Shown here: piece by piece, positions 43,310-53,245 of the stretch
Layout: each line of letters opens with the position of its first letter
Numbering within the stretch: position 1 is the first letter of the stretch
Source: JBFONV01 sp040779335
GTDB lineage: Bacteria; Pseudomonadota; Gammaproteobacteria; Enterobacterales; Alteromonadaceae
Length of the DNA stretch: 64,000 bases
Direction: 5' to 3'
Assembly (NCBI GenBank): GCA_040779335.1
Contig: JBFONV010000007.1
Coordinates: 124,001-188,000 of the forward strand
Made by a program: the position numbers and the translations under genes
Notes under the pieces: model-generated
The model's input: the letters and a program-made list of their open reading frames with translations, nothing else
What the model was told of the DNA's origin: nothing
The model's database searches: none

Positions 43310-46300
43310 TTAGTTCTCATCTTTTGTAGAAGAGTTTCGACTTTTTAGTTGTTCTAATGCTTCATTCACTAGCAACTTTTGCTCTGTGTACGATATAGAA
43401 TATTTGGGCTCCCCTTTGCCTCGTTGTGCCCTGTTTCGTTCTACTTTTGATGGTATATCGAAATCATTAAAGCTATTTTTCTTTGCATAATCTATAAATG
43501 GTTGACGTTTTTGATTGATGGAGTATTTGATAAGTTCAAAAATCCCCGCAGCCATCACACCGATAGCAAGATCATATATGAAACTTCCTCTAGCTGTTTT
43601 CTTTAGAACCACTAGCGGCTTTTCTTCTATGCCAGGAAAAGAAAGTTCAGATTGAATCGCTAAAATGATGTCTGCCAAAGCTTCCCTCACATCATCCGCA
43701 TTAAGCATAAATTGCTTTCTTACTTCAAAAGGTAAGGCCGGAGTGTGATGTTCGCTTTCTACGTAGTTTATATCGGTAGCAACTTTTATAAGTGCTAACT
43801 CATAATAGCTCTCATACTGCTCTAATTCTTGCCCTAAATATAAGTCTACCCCGTTCAAATCATACTTGAGCATACTTAAGTCAGGCTGCATCTCCACCTG
43901 TGATTTTAAGCTATCTAAGTCAATTTCTCGGAGTTTAGTAATTACCTCATCAATACGTTGGTTTAAAGCTTGGTCAGAAAGAATCAGCAGCTCTCTTCTG
44001 CGCGCGAGCGCGACTACTTCAATGGTAAGCTGCTCTCTTGCCTCTTTAAGCTCTGGTACTTTACTAAGAATAAAGCGCTTCTTAATACGACCTCTCAACT
44101 CAGAAACTAAATCTTCACGTTCCCAAAAGTCTAAGCTTCCAATATGCTCACCAAGCTCTTCCATAATAGCGTCCACGCAAGCTTTAACTTTTTCAAATGG
44201 CTCAACAGGCGCGCCGTCAGGGAAGGCAATACTTACAACCAAATCAAAGAAAGGGTCAACCAGTCTAGCACTTGGACCACGACCAACATCAATTCGCTCT
44301 CTTAACGCACTCAGCTCAATAATCATTTTCTCCCAATTACCGGAGTGCTTTTTGATTATATCTTCGAGCTTGTCGCTCATTTGTTTATAAAACACAGGAT
44401 CATCTTCAGCATTAACTTTGCAATGCTTTCGAATTGCATGCTCCATTTCACTAGCTTGAGCTTGTTTACTTTTTTCTTTGCTCACGTTAGTTATGAATTC
44501 AGGGCTAAAAAGCTCAACAGGAGAAACCTTTGGGTTTATACCTAGACTGATAAGGTGCTCATTAACAAGATTGCGAATTTTTGCTCCAACACCTTGGAAA
44601 CTCATAGTGTCATCTTGGTAGCGTTGTCGTGCTTTAGCCTGGATATGCACAAATTGATACATTGGCGTTTTATACGGATCTGCTAGTGAGTTGGGCATGA
44701 TGATGTCCATACTCTGCAGAAACTTCTTCAAGAACACGTTAAAACTGTCTCTTTGTCTAGGATCCTCCAACACCGAAATTGCCTGGAGCTGTGCTTGGTA
44801 GTGCTCTTCCACACTAAGTTGTTGGTTAACAAATGCTTCGATGTTGTGGACCTTAAGATCGGTAAACAGCTGAAGTAAACGACGATAGCGACTTTCCATA
44901 ACAGGCACTTCACTGTCGATGTTTTGCAAGCTTTCCAGGATATCATCTTGATCATCCTGTGAGTACATCGATAAAGCTTCTTTCAGGTGGTGAGCCAACC
45001 CTATATAATCGACAATATATCCACGTTTTTTCTCTTTAGCGGTGCGGTTTACTCGGGCAATAGTTTGCAGCAAGTTATGCTCACGAAGCTTTTTGTCAAG
45101 ATACATCACCTGTTCTATAGGAGCATCAAACCCAGTTAGTAACATATCACAGACAATCAGGAAAGCTACGCCGGTATTCGGGTTGCTATGGTCAAATTTC
45201 TTCTTAAAACTCTCGACCGCTTTCAGTTCTTTAGCTTGCTTTCTAGCATAGGTGAAAGCCGCTGGTTCATTAGTATCATTACTTGAGATTACTACTGCTG
45301 TTTTCAGGAATTCTAAGCGCTCAAGCCACGCTTTATCAACACATTGTTCTGGCTGCTTTTTGTATAGCTCTATTTCTTCTGCTAATGCATTCTCAATGTA
45401 TGTTTGGTAGTGAATAGCAGCTTGCTTGGAAGAGCAGACCACCTGCGCCTTAAAACCTGCTGGTAAGATTTGTCTCAGGTAATGCTTTACCAAGTCCCGA
45501 GAGATTTCCTCAATACGTTTTTCTGCTTCCAGGATATCTCCTTCAGCTCCGTATTTTTTACGAATTTCTCTGAGTTCTTCTTCTGTTCTGTCGGCAAAGA
45601 GGTCTTCAAACTTAGTATCAAACCCTGCTTTATCGTAGATAGCACTTTCTGCTGTTTTTCCCTCATAAAGGATTTTTAGAGTCGCGCCATCATCTACAGC
45701 ATCCTGAAGCTTGTATTTATCAATGTAGGCTTTTTCTTGGCTGACACCAAATCGCTTCCAAGTAGGGTAAGTTTGGTGTTCAGCTATCAATGGTGTTCCA
45801 GTGAATGCTACACGTGTCGATTTAGGGAAAGCATCAAATAAATTGTCTGAAAGGCTTGGCCGGTCTTTGCCGCCTCGCTGGGTTCGGTGTGCTTCGTCTA
45901 CAAGGATCAGCACTTTTTCACCAGCATTGATCACCCCGAAAGGTTGGTGCATAACGATTTCAGCGTCAAAGTCAGCTTCCAACTTTTCAATTCTTTCTAC
46001 ATCCCCTGACTCTTTAGCATCCGCAATTTGCTTAGCCAGCAATTTACGAACGGATTCTGGTAGAAAGCTACAATCTTGTTCACGGAACTTATGCACCATA
46101 ACCATATTGGTATTTGAGGTGTCATTGGCTAGCTTTTTCTTAGCATCTTTGGTGCTTTTTATTTCAATAACTGTATCACCAATTAAGGCTGCTGTATTAG
46201 TGAGCTGTTCTTCGAGATCGCTACGATCATTTACCATCAACACTTTATAGCTTTTAAGCTTAGGATGACGGCGAATCTTGCGCACTAAGAACACCATTGT

Positions 46301-47287
46301 CAGGCTTTTTCCACTTCCTTGAGTATGCCAAACCACGCCCGAACGCTGAATACCTGTTTCTCCATGCTCCATTCGCTCTATGATCTTTTGTACCGCCCTG
46401 AATTGTTGATAACGGCAAATCACTTTGACCCTAGGACCACCATCAGTATCCATAAACAGAGTAAAACTGCATGTGATGTCTAGAAGCCTTTGCGGATGAA
46501 GCATTCCCTGAACCAATTTTTCCTGGCTGCGATGAGTACCTATTTCCGGTGCAATGTATGGCTTATTATCAGGGTAGATAGTTTTCCAGTTGAAATAATA
46601 GTCCTCATTAGAGGTTATGGTGCCCACTTTGCAATCATCGCCGTAGGTACTGATCATCAACTGATTAGTAAAAAACAAGGCTGGCTCGCCTTCGCGTAGT
46701 TTGCTGTGTTCCGGCTCTCGCAAGTCAGCATAGCGGCGCAATTGGTCAATGCCTGCTGCCATTGGATTACAGCAGTGCTGTGATTGCTCTTTACACTCAA
46801 TCACCACGAGTGGCAGACCGTTTACAAATAATACGATGTCAGGGCGAATATGCTCTTTACCCAGCCCAGGCGTATCAACACGGAATTGATTGATAGCGGT
46901 GAACGTATTGTTTTCCCAATTATCAAAATCAATCAGCTTAACAACTGGATCATCCTCATTCTCCAACTCGTTACGGTCGATCTGCCACTTGTGCAAACGG
47001 CCAATAAATTCTTCATTAGCCGCCAGCAATTTATGAGTACTAAAATCGGTAACGTCATCCAGCAAAACATCTAATTGGCTATCAGTCAGCCAAGGCGTAC
47101 CATCATCCGTGATGTTGATGCGATGCACCGCGGTTTTAAATATATCTTTTAAAATGACTTCTCGAAAAGAACTACGAAAACTGGTGGTTGGGTCGGTAGG
47201 AACGCCATGTCCTAAATCCGTCACATCCCAGCCCATACCTTTAAGCTGATTTAGAAGTGGTTTTTCAACCAATTTGTACTCTGACAT
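43310..47287 (-). CDS. hsdR: Type I restriction enzyme subunit R (HsdR)
   Basis: Restriction and translocation subunit. The 1325-aa protein has an N-terminal PD-(D/E)XK nuclease (D150 in HIRPDIVL; E164-C-K166 in VVIECKEQ), an SF2 motor with Walker A (HTQGSGKSLTM, about 322-330) and DEAH box (LVDEAHRT, about 464-467), and a long C-terminal helical region for assembly. It is longer than the usual 1000-1100 aa because of that C-terminus. AAGGAT precedes the ATG; the hsdS stop is 63 bp upstream. Confidence 0.95.
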   Translation of the reverse strand: MSEYKLVEKPLLNQLKGMGWDVTDLGHGVPTDPTTSFRSSFREVILKDIFKTAVHRINITDDGTPWLTDSQLDVLLDDVTDFSTHKLLAANEEFIGRLHKWQIDRNELENEDDPVVKLIDFDNWENNTFTAINQFRVDTPGLGKEHIRPDIVLFVNGLPLVVIECKEQSQHCCNPMAAGIDQLRRYADLREPEHSKLREGEPALFFTNQLMISTYGDDCKVGTITSNEDYYFNWKTIYPDNKPYIAPEIGTHRSQEKLVQGMLHPQRLLDITCSFTLFMDTDGGPRVKVICRYQQFRAVQKIIERMEHGETGIQRSGVVWHTQGSGKSLTMVFLVRKIRRHPKLKSYKVLMVNDRSDLEEQLTNTAALIGDTVIEIKSTKDAKKKLANDTSNTNMVMVHKFREQDCSFLPESVRKLLAKQIADAKESGDVERIEKLEADFDAEIVMHQPFGVINAGEKVLILVDEAHRTQRGGKDRPSLSDNLFDAFPKSTRVAFTGTPLIAEHQTYPTWKRFGVSQEKAYIDKYKLQDAVDDGATLKILYEGKTAESAIYDKAGFDTKFEDLFADRTEEELREIRKKYGAEGDILEAEKRIEEISRDLVKHYLRQILPAGFKAQVVCSSKQAAIHYQTYIENALAEEIELYKKQPEQCVDKAWLERLEFLKTAVVISSNDTNEPAAFTYARKQAKELKAVESFKKKFDHSNPNTGVAFLIVCDMLLTGFDAPIEQVMYLDKKLREHNLLQTIARVNRTAKEKKRGYIVDYIGLAHHLKEALSMYSQDDQDDILESLQNIDSEVPVMESRYRRLLQLFTDLKVHNIEAFVNQQLSVEEHYQAQLQAISVLEDPRQRDSFNVFLKKFLQSMDIIMPNSLADPYKTPMYQFVHIQAKARQRYQDDTMSFQGVGAKIRNLVNEHLISLGINPKVSPVELFSPEFITNVSKEKSKQAQASEMEHAIRKHCKVNAEDDPVFYKQMSDKLEDIIKKHSGNWEKMIIELSALRERIDVGRGPSARLVDPFFDLVVSIAFPDGAPVEPFEKVKACVDAIMEELGEHIGSLDFWEREDLVSELRGRIKKRFILSKVPELKEAREQLTIEVVALARRRELLILSDQALNQRIDEVITKLREIDLDSLKSQVEMQPDLSMLKYDLNGVDLYLGQELEQYESYYELALIKVATDINYVESEHHTPALPFEVRKQFMLNADDVREALADIILAIQSELSFPGIEEKPLVVLKKTARGSFIYDLAIGVMAAGIFELIKYSINQKRQPFIDYAKKNSFNDFDIPSKVERNRAQRGKGEPKYSISYTEQKLLVNEALEQLKSRNSSTKDEN

Positions 47288-47350
47288 TGTTTTATATCCT
47301 TATTACAAGCAGCGAGGAATTTGCCTACTACCATTATTTCTTGTTCTTAG

Positions 47351-48640
47351 CTATGCGGGCACGGGGACTTTGCCAGTTAAGAGGTCTTGCATTAGACCAG
47401 CTTTTTGCGCCTGGAGCTTTCTAAGGTGCAACAGTTCTGTGTTTAAAAGCTCCGCTATTTTTTTTATTCGCTGTCCTATTAGTTTTTGTTCCAAAGCATC
47501 AACTGGCATCGGAATGAGTAACTCGCGAACTCGACCGATACTCACTTGTGGAAGAGCCTGCCCCATGACCATCTGATTGATCTGAGTTTCAAGTGCTAAA
47601 GAGCGTAATGAATAATAAAAATAACTTACATTGATATTTTTAGGGTTAATGACACAAAGCGAATCTAGTAATGCAAACCTACAAGAGTTTGGAACAAAAC
47701 GAGTCTCACCAATGGTTCCTTTGCGAGAGAAGACAATTGAATTCTCAGTAAAAGTACAGCGTCGTTCTTGTTCTAAAACGACAGACTCTGCAACCCTTCT
47801 CGATGTATTAGTCTCAACACTGTCACCTTCAACAAATTCGACAGTTGAAATAAATGCGAATCCATCGGAACGATAAATAGGATTCCTGTGGCTCGGATTC
47901 GGGTCGATTACATCAGCTACATCTTCAATATCTAGAACATCCCACCCTTTAGGAAGCTTTCCTAATGATGTTTCATGATAAAGCTCTGGAACTTCTTCAA
48001 ACGTGGGGCGAAGTGCTTTAGTTTCTGGGTCAATACCACGGCTAAACAGGTCAGCCATCATGCCTTGCTTTATGGCTGTGTATTTATTGATAAGGGCATG
48101 AGTGGCGTCAATTTGGTTGTCGATAGTTTTTAATATGCTTCCAATTTTTTTTCTTATAGGTAAAGTAGGAAATGGAACCCACAGCTTTTTAACATCACTA
48201 CTATTTATCGCTGGATAATTTGATCCAACAGCAACTCTTTGTATCTGTTGGGACACCACTTCTGACAGCAAGCAAGCATAAATGTACTGCTGATCGTAAT
48301 CGTTGCTAGGACTGATAATTGCAAAACCAGTGGACGCTACTGTGGGAAAGCTACTTGCTTTGAACATCGCAAAGGATTTCAAGTTAGGCCTAACAGTAGA
48401 CATTAAAATGTCAAACTCCCTTACAACTCGGCGAGCTCGGCTCGGTGATTCTGCAAATTGGTAGGTTTCTAATTGTTCAGAAATGTTCCCAGTACTAACC
48501 GACGAAATATCGATGTAGTTAAACTGAAATTTAGGGTCAGTGCTTCCTGATAAACTAACTTGGTCAATTTCAGTAATTTCAGCAAGTTGACGCCAACTCC
48601 AGCCACTCGGTAGTTTAGATTCTACAAAGAAATCACTCAT
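47351..48640 (-). CDS. hsdS: Type I restriction enzyme specificity subunit S (HsdS)
   Basis: DNA-recognition subunit, 429 aa, with two target-recognition domains (about 1-190 and 215-400) separated by conserved helical spacers (RKKIGSILKTIDNQIDATHA and ALEQKLIGQRIKKIAELLNT). Each domain starts with a P-x-G-W motif (LPSGWSWRQLAEI; LPKGWDVLDIEDV). Overlaps hsdM by 8 bp, implying coupled translation. The specificity cannot be read from sequence. Both domains are complete. Confidence 0.94.
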   Translation of the reverse strand: MSDFFVESKLPSGWSWRQLAEITEIDQVSLSGSTDPKFQFNYIDISSVSTGNISEQLETYQFAESPSRARRVVREFDILMSTVRPNLKSFAMFKASSFPTVASTGFAIISPSNDYDQQYIYACLLSEVVSQQIQRVAVGSNYPAINSSDVKKLWVPFPTLPIRKKIGSILKTIDNQIDATHALINKYTAIKQGMMADLFSRGIDPETKALRPTFEEVPELYHETSLGKLPKGWDVLDIEDVADVIDPNPSHRNPIYRSDGFAFISTVEFVEGDSVETNTSRRVAESVVLEQERRCTFTENSIVFSRKGTIGETRFVPNSCRFALLDSLCVINPKNINVSYFYYSLRSLALETQINQMVMGQALPQVSIGRVRELLIPMPVDALEQKLIGQRIKKIAELLNTELLHLRKLQAQKAGLMQDLLTGKVPVPA

Positions 48641-51308
48641 AACCCAGCTCCATCATAAAGCCAGCTAGCTTGCTCGCTTCTAGCTCTCGTTTAGCAATAA
48701 TGTTTTTCGCGGTAACTTGGTACTTACGATGAAGGTTCTTAATGGCGGTAATACGATCAAGTAGTAACGCACGTACATAGCTTTGGTATTGGCGGTCTAA
48801 TTCAGTTTTGAATCGCTCCAGAATTAGAACTTTCGCCTCATCTGGTGTGATCTCGTTACGTGCAATCTCAAGTAGATCGTCGCGACGTTTTTCTGTTTCC
48901 TTGATTTCGGCTTTAAGCTGTTTTAACTCATCTTCCAAGACTTTATGGGCTGCAATTCTTTCCTCGATAGCTTTAGCTTCCAAGGCTGCCTTAGAGCCAT
49001 TTCTAGCACTATCTTTAATAAGCGCAAGGTTATCTAACTGGACATTATGTTCATCAGCTAAGCTAATGACCTCAGTGTGTATAGAAAAATTAAGCTCTTT
49101 GGCAGTTAACCCCGTATTGTAATCAGTTTGCTTAGTGCCTTTTGGCAACTTAATTTCTGATTTGATTTGAATAAACGCATCCTTGATTTGGGCTTTTAAT
49201 ACCTTAATGCTTGCAGAAATCGTTGCTTTATGCCCCTTTAGCTCCTCTTTAAGCTGCTTTACATATTCACTGGGCAGCGCAGGGTTTTCATCCGAAGGCT
49301 CGTAGTCTTCTTCATCAGCTGCATCGACAAAGGCTTGCAGTTCACTGACGCGAGCTTGCTTGGTTTCCAGCTCCTCCACAACATCCTTGCACTGGCTAGC
49401 AAACAGCACTTCGTCAGGGATGAGTTCAGCGTTCCAGCCACTTGCTGCGACAGACTTGAAATCAGCTTCTAAAGTTTTAAACCAGTCTGCTAGAGCGCCG
49501 CGCACTTTATATTGATTTAGCAGCTTTATAGGCATCAAGTGTTGTTCTATGGTATTAAGTGACTCACGGCGGAGCGCAAATACACCTTTATCTCCCAGCT
49601 TTTTATCGCCCAGAGCTTCGAAGCCAGCAAGATCCTGCTTCCAGCCATCTAACGCAGTTTGAAACGTAGCGTGTTTATCTAGTACTGCTGGAAAGTTTTC
49701 AATGTGTGGTTTTAGTGACGAAAGCGCTTCAAACTCGTCAGAGAAGTCTTGAAACTCATTGTTAGTTCTTGGTACGAACATACTTTCTTTTAAGCCTGGA
49801 TAATCGTTCCAAATGCTTTGTAGGGCATCGATTTCAGTAGTTGGAATACCTCCGTTTAAATGCGCTTTGACGTTCTGAGGTTCAGGAGCAGGACTGTTAT
49901 CGACATAACGTCGAACGTTGAGTTTATAATCGTTTTTAGGCGTGGACAGTACGTCTTTATGAACCCAATGAGCATATTTTTCTACACCTGAATGACCAGG
50001 CTCTTTCAGCATAGCTCTATAAACGCTAGTGATCTTCTCAATGTCTTCTGGGCGTAGGCTGTTTTGGTTTTTGCCTTCACGGTATTCGCGGTCAGCATTA
50101 ATAAACAGCACGGAGTCACGGTTTTCTCGACCGGCTTTGTTAAGAACCAAAATACAAGCAGGAATGGTAGTACCGTAAAACAAACCTTGAGGTAAACCAA
50201 TCACAGCTTCTAATATACCACGCTTAATAAAGTCTTCCCTACAATTGCGTTCTTCTTTACCACGGAACAGGACTCCATGAGGCATAACCACGGCTGCTTT
50301 ACCATTAGCTTTTAGCGATGCCACCATATGCTGCACAAACATCAAATCGGCTTTTTTACCTGATTCTGGCATGAACGTATTGAAACGCTCTTTTAGCTGC
50401 ATATCAGCTTTTTTATAATTTTGGGAAAATGGAGGGTTAGCAATAACTCGGTCAAATGGGCGAACTTCCCCATTATTCGTTCTGTGCAGAGGAGTAGCTA
50501 ATGTGTCTCCATTTTCAATGTCTGCGCCGCCGGAGCCGTGCAAAATCATATTCATTTTACAGATAGACCAAGTGCCACCATTGTCTTCTTGGCCAAATAG
50601 GTGAATATTTTTCACATTACCGCCGGTTTCCTGCACGTAATTTCTGCTTTGGATTAGCATACCGCCTGAACCACAAGTGGGGTCGTAGATTTCCATACCT
50701 TCAGCAGGCTCCAAAATCTCTACCAGCAGACGAACCACTTCAGAAGGTGTATAGAATTCACCGCCTTTTTTGCCGGCACTGTCAGCAAAATACTTAATCA
50801 GGTATTCGTAAGCTGCACCAAGCAGATCAGGAAACTCAAAATCCTCATTTGAAAGTGGAATGCTGTCGAAATGCTGAATAAACTCAACCAAACGTTCATC
50901 CGGTATTGGTTTTTTACCAACTTTTCGGTTGAAGTTAATATGCTTGAGAACACCCTCTAATCCTTTTTTAGTGTTCCTTTCTTCTAATGCTTCCAATGCT
51001 TTGTTTAAACCGGAGCCAACGTTAGTTTTTAAATGCTGAAGGTTTTCCCAACGAGCTTTTTCAGGTACGTAAAAATCAAACTGTTCTTCGTCTTCAAGTA
51101 GAAGTTGGATTTCTTCGTCATCGTGACCTTCTTTTCTTAGCTCATCGACCTTCACTTTGAGATCTTTGCTGAATTGGTCTGACATTCGTTTTAGGAATAG
51201 AATACCGAAAATGTACTCTTTGTACTCAGAGGCATCCATTTTGCCTCGCAGGATATCGCATGCTTTAAAAAGTTTGCTCGATAGTTTAGTCAGCGTAAGT
51301 TTTTGCAT
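48633..51308 (-). CDS. hsdM: Type I restriction enzyme methyltransferase subunit M (HsdM)
   Basis: N6-adenine methyltransferase subunit. The 891-aa protein has the HsdM N-terminal helical domain, AdoMet motif I (IYDPTCGSGGML, residues 207-218) and the catalytic N-P-P-F at 291-294 (VIANPPFSQNY). After about residue 500 it continues with a long, charge-rich, largely coiled-coil segment (several E/K-rich repeats to the C-terminus), making it much longer than classical HsdM (about 500 aa). It is first of hsdM-hsdS-hsdR, 76 bp after the small HTH gene. Confidence 0.95.
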   Translation of the reverse strand: MQKLTLTKLSSKLFKACDILRGKMDASEYKEYIFGILFLKRMSDQFSKDLKVKVDELRKEGHDDEEIQLLLEDEEQFDFYVPEKARWENLQHLKTNVGSGLNKALEALEERNTKKGLEGVLKHINFNRKVGKKPIPDERLVEFIQHFDSIPLSNEDFEFPDLLGAAYEYLIKYFADSAGKKGGEFYTPSEVVRLLVEILEPAEGMEIYDPTCGSGGMLIQSRNYVQETGGNVKNIHLFGQEDNGGTWSICKMNMILHGSGGADIENGDTLATPLHRTNNGEVRPFDRVIANPPFSQNYKKADMQLKERFNTFMPESGKKADLMFVQHMVASLKANGKAAVVMPHGVLFRGKEERNCREDFIKRGILEAVIGLPQGLFYGTTIPACILVLNKAGRENRDSVLFINADREYREGKNQNSLRPEDIEKITSVYRAMLKEPGHSGVEKYAHWVHKDVLSTPKNDYKLNVRRYVDNSPAPEPQNVKAHLNGGIPTTEIDALQSIWNDYPGLKESMFVPRTNNEFQDFSDEFEALSSLKPHIENFPAVLDKHATFQTALDGWKQDLAGFEALGDKKLGDKGVFALRRESLNTIEQHLMPIKLLNQYKVRGALADWFKTLEADFKSVAASGWNAELIPDEVLFASQCKDVVEELETKQARVSELQAFVDAADEEDYEPSDENPALPSEYVKQLKEELKGHKATISASIKVLKAQIKDAFIQIKSEIKLPKGTKQTDYNTGLTAKELNFSIHTEVISLADEHNVQLDNLALIKDSARNGSKAALEAKAIEERIAAHKVLEDELKQLKAEIKETEKRRDDLLEIARNEITPDEAKVLILERFKTELDRQYQSYVRALLLDRITAIKNLHRKYQVTAKNIIAKRELEASKLAGFMMELGYE

Positions 51309-51384
51309 ATTTTTCTCATTTCAACGCTCAGCTTAGGCTGAACCATATAATCCTGATTAAGGGTAGAACTAAATTTGTAAGTGA

Positions 51385-51564
51385 TTATTCATTAGCTGTC
51401 TTTTGCTTTTCGATCCAAGCTTCAAGATCTTTTCTCTTAAATCGCCAAGAACCACCAACTTTGAACCCTGGTAGCTTACCTTCACTTGCGAGGCGATAAG
51501 CCGTTTTTTCATTCAATTTAAGGTATGTTGCAACCTCTTGAATTGTCAGTATTTCATCAGTCAT
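51385..51564 (-). CDS. Small excisionase-family HTH protein upstream of hsdM
   Basis: 59-aa protein starting MTDEILTIQEVATYLKLNEK and ending DLEAWIEKQKTANE, with an intact MerR/Xis-like winged helix (LASEGKLPGFKVGGSWRFKR). It is the kind of excisionase-type regulator commonly found just before hsdM in mobile type I R-M loci, where it may control establishment of the operon. It is on the same strand, 76 bp before hsdM. The ATG is at 51562-51564. Confidence 0.85.
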   Translation of the reverse strand: MTDEILTIQEVATYLKLNEKTAYRLASEGKLPGFKVGGSWRFKRKDLEAWIEKQKTANE

Positions 51565-51659
51565 TTAGCTATCTCTTTAATGAACAAACGTAGAATATGA
51601 GAAAATTGAGGAATGGTCAATTAAGCAAAGTAACGTTTACGTAATAAAAAACAAAAGGC

Positions 51660-51692
51660 ATAAATACCAGGCTTAAGGTGCCTGGTATTTAT
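51660..51692 (-). terminator. Strong hairpin terminator after the Dam-like gene
   Basis: ATAAATACCAGGC (51660-51672) and GCCTGGTATTTAT (51680-51692) are perfect 13-bp inverted arms with a 7-nt loop. On the minus strand a T-rich tract follows, so it ends the transcript of the Dam-like gene, whose stop lies 3 bp away. Confidence 0.85.
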
Positions 51693-51694
51693 GT

Positions 51695-52186
51695 CTAACT
51701 TTGTAAGTTGTCTTTTGTAACGGTTGTCATATTAGGGTTAACATCGGGGCCCATTATGCACACCATGCTTGGAAATGGAGCGGGGTCTTGTGCTTTACCG
51801 TTTTGCCTGAACTTTAAACGTCCTTTAATAAAACGTATCTCACCACTCGCAAGGTTTTCATGGAATGCCTTAGTGTCCGTTCTAGCTGGCACCAGCATTA
51901 CAACTTGTGTTCCATTATCTGATTCCCGCCTGGCTTTCTCGGCAAACGCTTTTAACTTGGAATATGGAGGGTTGCAAAAAACGGTTTCTCCACTCCAATC
52001 TTGGGTAAGTGCATCATCTTCTTCAGTAAAAAATTTATCACAAAGAGCTGTGTTTTCTTCTGCTGCCGCATCCAGCGTAAAGTTAAATTCTTTATCAAGT
52101 TGTTTGAAAACATCTGGCGGTGTTTGCCATTTATCCTTCTTGTTTTCTCCGGTTCTAGCACTGGAGAAATGTACTTTTTTGTTCAT
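51695..52186 (-). CDS. Dam-like phage N6-adenine methyltransferase
   Basis: 163-aa protein of the phage DNA N-6-adenine-methyltransferase (Dam) family: QTPPDVFKQLDKEFNFTLDA near the N-terminus, catalytic N-P-P-Y at 72-75 (VFCNPPYSKLKAFAEKA), and the usual C-terminal VVMLVPARTDTKAFHE and IRFIKGRLKF. Full length for the family. It lies 65 bp downstream of the Gp2-like gene on the same strand. It may protect the island DNA or act with the replication-type proteins; specificity cannot be read. Confidence 0.93.
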   Translation of the reverse strand: MNKKVHFSSARTGENKKDKWQTPPDVFKQLDKEFNFTLDAAAEENTALCDKFFTEEDDALTQDWSGETVFCNPPYSKLKAFAEKARRESDNGTQVVMLVPARTDTKAFHENLASGEIRFIKGRLKFRQNGKAQDPAPFPSMVCIMGPDVNPNMTTVTKDNLQS

Positions 52187-52251
52187 GGTTAAGTTACCTT
52201 AAAATATTAGATTATTAGGGACTGATTCAGTTGGGTTCATATTCATGATTG

Positions 52252-52965
52252 CTACCAGGCATTCTTGGCTTTATTTTTCTTTCTTCTGGGCTTGTACATA
52301 TTTCTGCTGAATTTGATTCCAAGCACTTCGTCCAGGTTTTCTGTATGAAACCTAGGTTTCCTTGCTAGCGTACTAAGGATATAAAAGCAGTACCTCAGAT
52401 GTTCGTTGTAGGCTTTACTGCTGCGAGGTAGGGGCGTGATGTTGTGCGTCGGAAATAAGCATAATGATTGAGCTACAGATTCATCTAGATATAGAGCGTA
52501 AGCCCATGTTAAAACGATTTTCCTTTTAAAGAACTCCTGTGCTTTTAGCAGAGAAAGTTCAGTTGGTTCCTTTGGAGCCTTAAAGAACAATGCCGCATGA
52601 TAAATAATGGTGCGATTTGAGGTTATATCTTTAGCCCATATCATGTTGATTGCTTCAGTATGTGGCCCTTCATCAAGGGCCAATTTCCCCTTCGTTTTTA
52701 CCATATTGGCTGGCAATTGCTTAGCTAACGAATAGAACCAATCATTGAGTAATTTATTAGCTCTATCCTCATTAAAGGTTTGAGGGATTTTCAATCGAAA
52801 GCGAAATACATAACAATCAGGAAAACGGCGCATTGAGCTTTCAAAAGCTGCGGTAAACTTTTTAAGTAGAGGCAATGATAGCTCTCCTGAATCGATGTCT
52901 ACTTGGTACTTTTTGTAATACCCTTGCTCAAGGCGTTTGGCTGTTATATTTTTGTTCGTCTTCAT
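52252..52965 (-). CDS. Inovirus Gp2/YfjJ-type protein, degenerate HUH
   Basis: 237-aa protein of the YagK/YfjJ (inovirus Gp2) family. Recognisable pieces are VFRFRLKIP, the region IIYHAALFF and a later CFYILSTLARK. In the paralogue at 55963 the equivalent of IYH is HYH, so the first His of the HUH metal site is Ile here and the protein is probably not an active nickase. Its start overlaps the end of the AlpA gene (ATGA-type overlap at 52962-52965). Preceded by alpA, followed by the Dam-like gene. Replication or regulatory function is inferred. Confidence 0.75.
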   Translation of the reverse strand: MKTNKNITAKRLEQGYYKKYQVDIDSGELSLPLLKKFTAAFESSMRRFPDCYVFRFRLKIPQTFNEDRANKLLNDWFYSLAKQLPANMVKTKGKLALDEGPHTEAINMIWAKDITSNRTIIYHAALFFKAPKEPTELSLLKAQEFFKRKIVLTWAYALYLDESVAQSLCLFPTHNITPLPRSSKAYNEHLRYCFYILSTLARKPRFHTENLDEVLGIKFSRNMYKPRRKKNKAKNAW

Positions 52966-53153
52966 TGTGACTGTCTCGCTTGAATTTTACTTTCAATCCA
53001 TGACTGGATGTCACTTCGTTTCCAAGCAATACGCCTTGCACCAAAAGATATCGCTTGTGGAAATTCTTTGGCGTTCATTAGTTTGTATATGCTGGTTTTT
53101 CCGAGACCAGTAAGGTAAAGGACTTGCGGGAGTCTGATGTATTCGCTGTTCAC
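52962..53153 (-). CDS. AlpA family transcriptional regulator (1)
   Basis: 63-aa winged-helix protein with the AlpA pattern: IRLPQVLYLTGLGKTSIYKL, then NAKEFPQAISFGARRIAWKR and a C-terminal WIESKI. AlpA proteins control excision and replication genes in P4-type and related satellite elements. It overlaps the following Gp2-like gene by 4 bp. A motif shared with the second AlpA gene lies 57 bp before its start. Confidence 0.9.
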   Translation of the reverse strand: MNSEYIRLPQVLYLTGLGKTSIYKLMNAKEFPQAISFGARRIAWKRSDIQSWIESKIQARQSQ

Positions 53154-53210
53154 TTTTTTCTCCTATTAATTTGTAGTTTGATTGCTACTAGTCAATAAAA
53201 AAGAAAAACG

Positions 53211-53227
53211 TGTATTTTTTGTTCGTA
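53211..53227 (-). promoter_or_regulatory. Shared motif upstream of alpA (1)
   Basis: Read on the minus strand, TACGAACAAAAAATACA lies 57 bp before the AlpA start at 53153. A near-identical copy lies at the same distance before the other AlpA gene (54257-54273). A common promoter element or operator is likely. Confidence 0.5.
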
Positions 53228-53245
53228 AAGGTCCTAGGAAATAGA

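Noticed and set aside
43866..46250. Open frames of up to 174 codons antisense to hsdR
   Set aside because: Shadow frames of a conserved gene with composition typical of reverse-strand coding.
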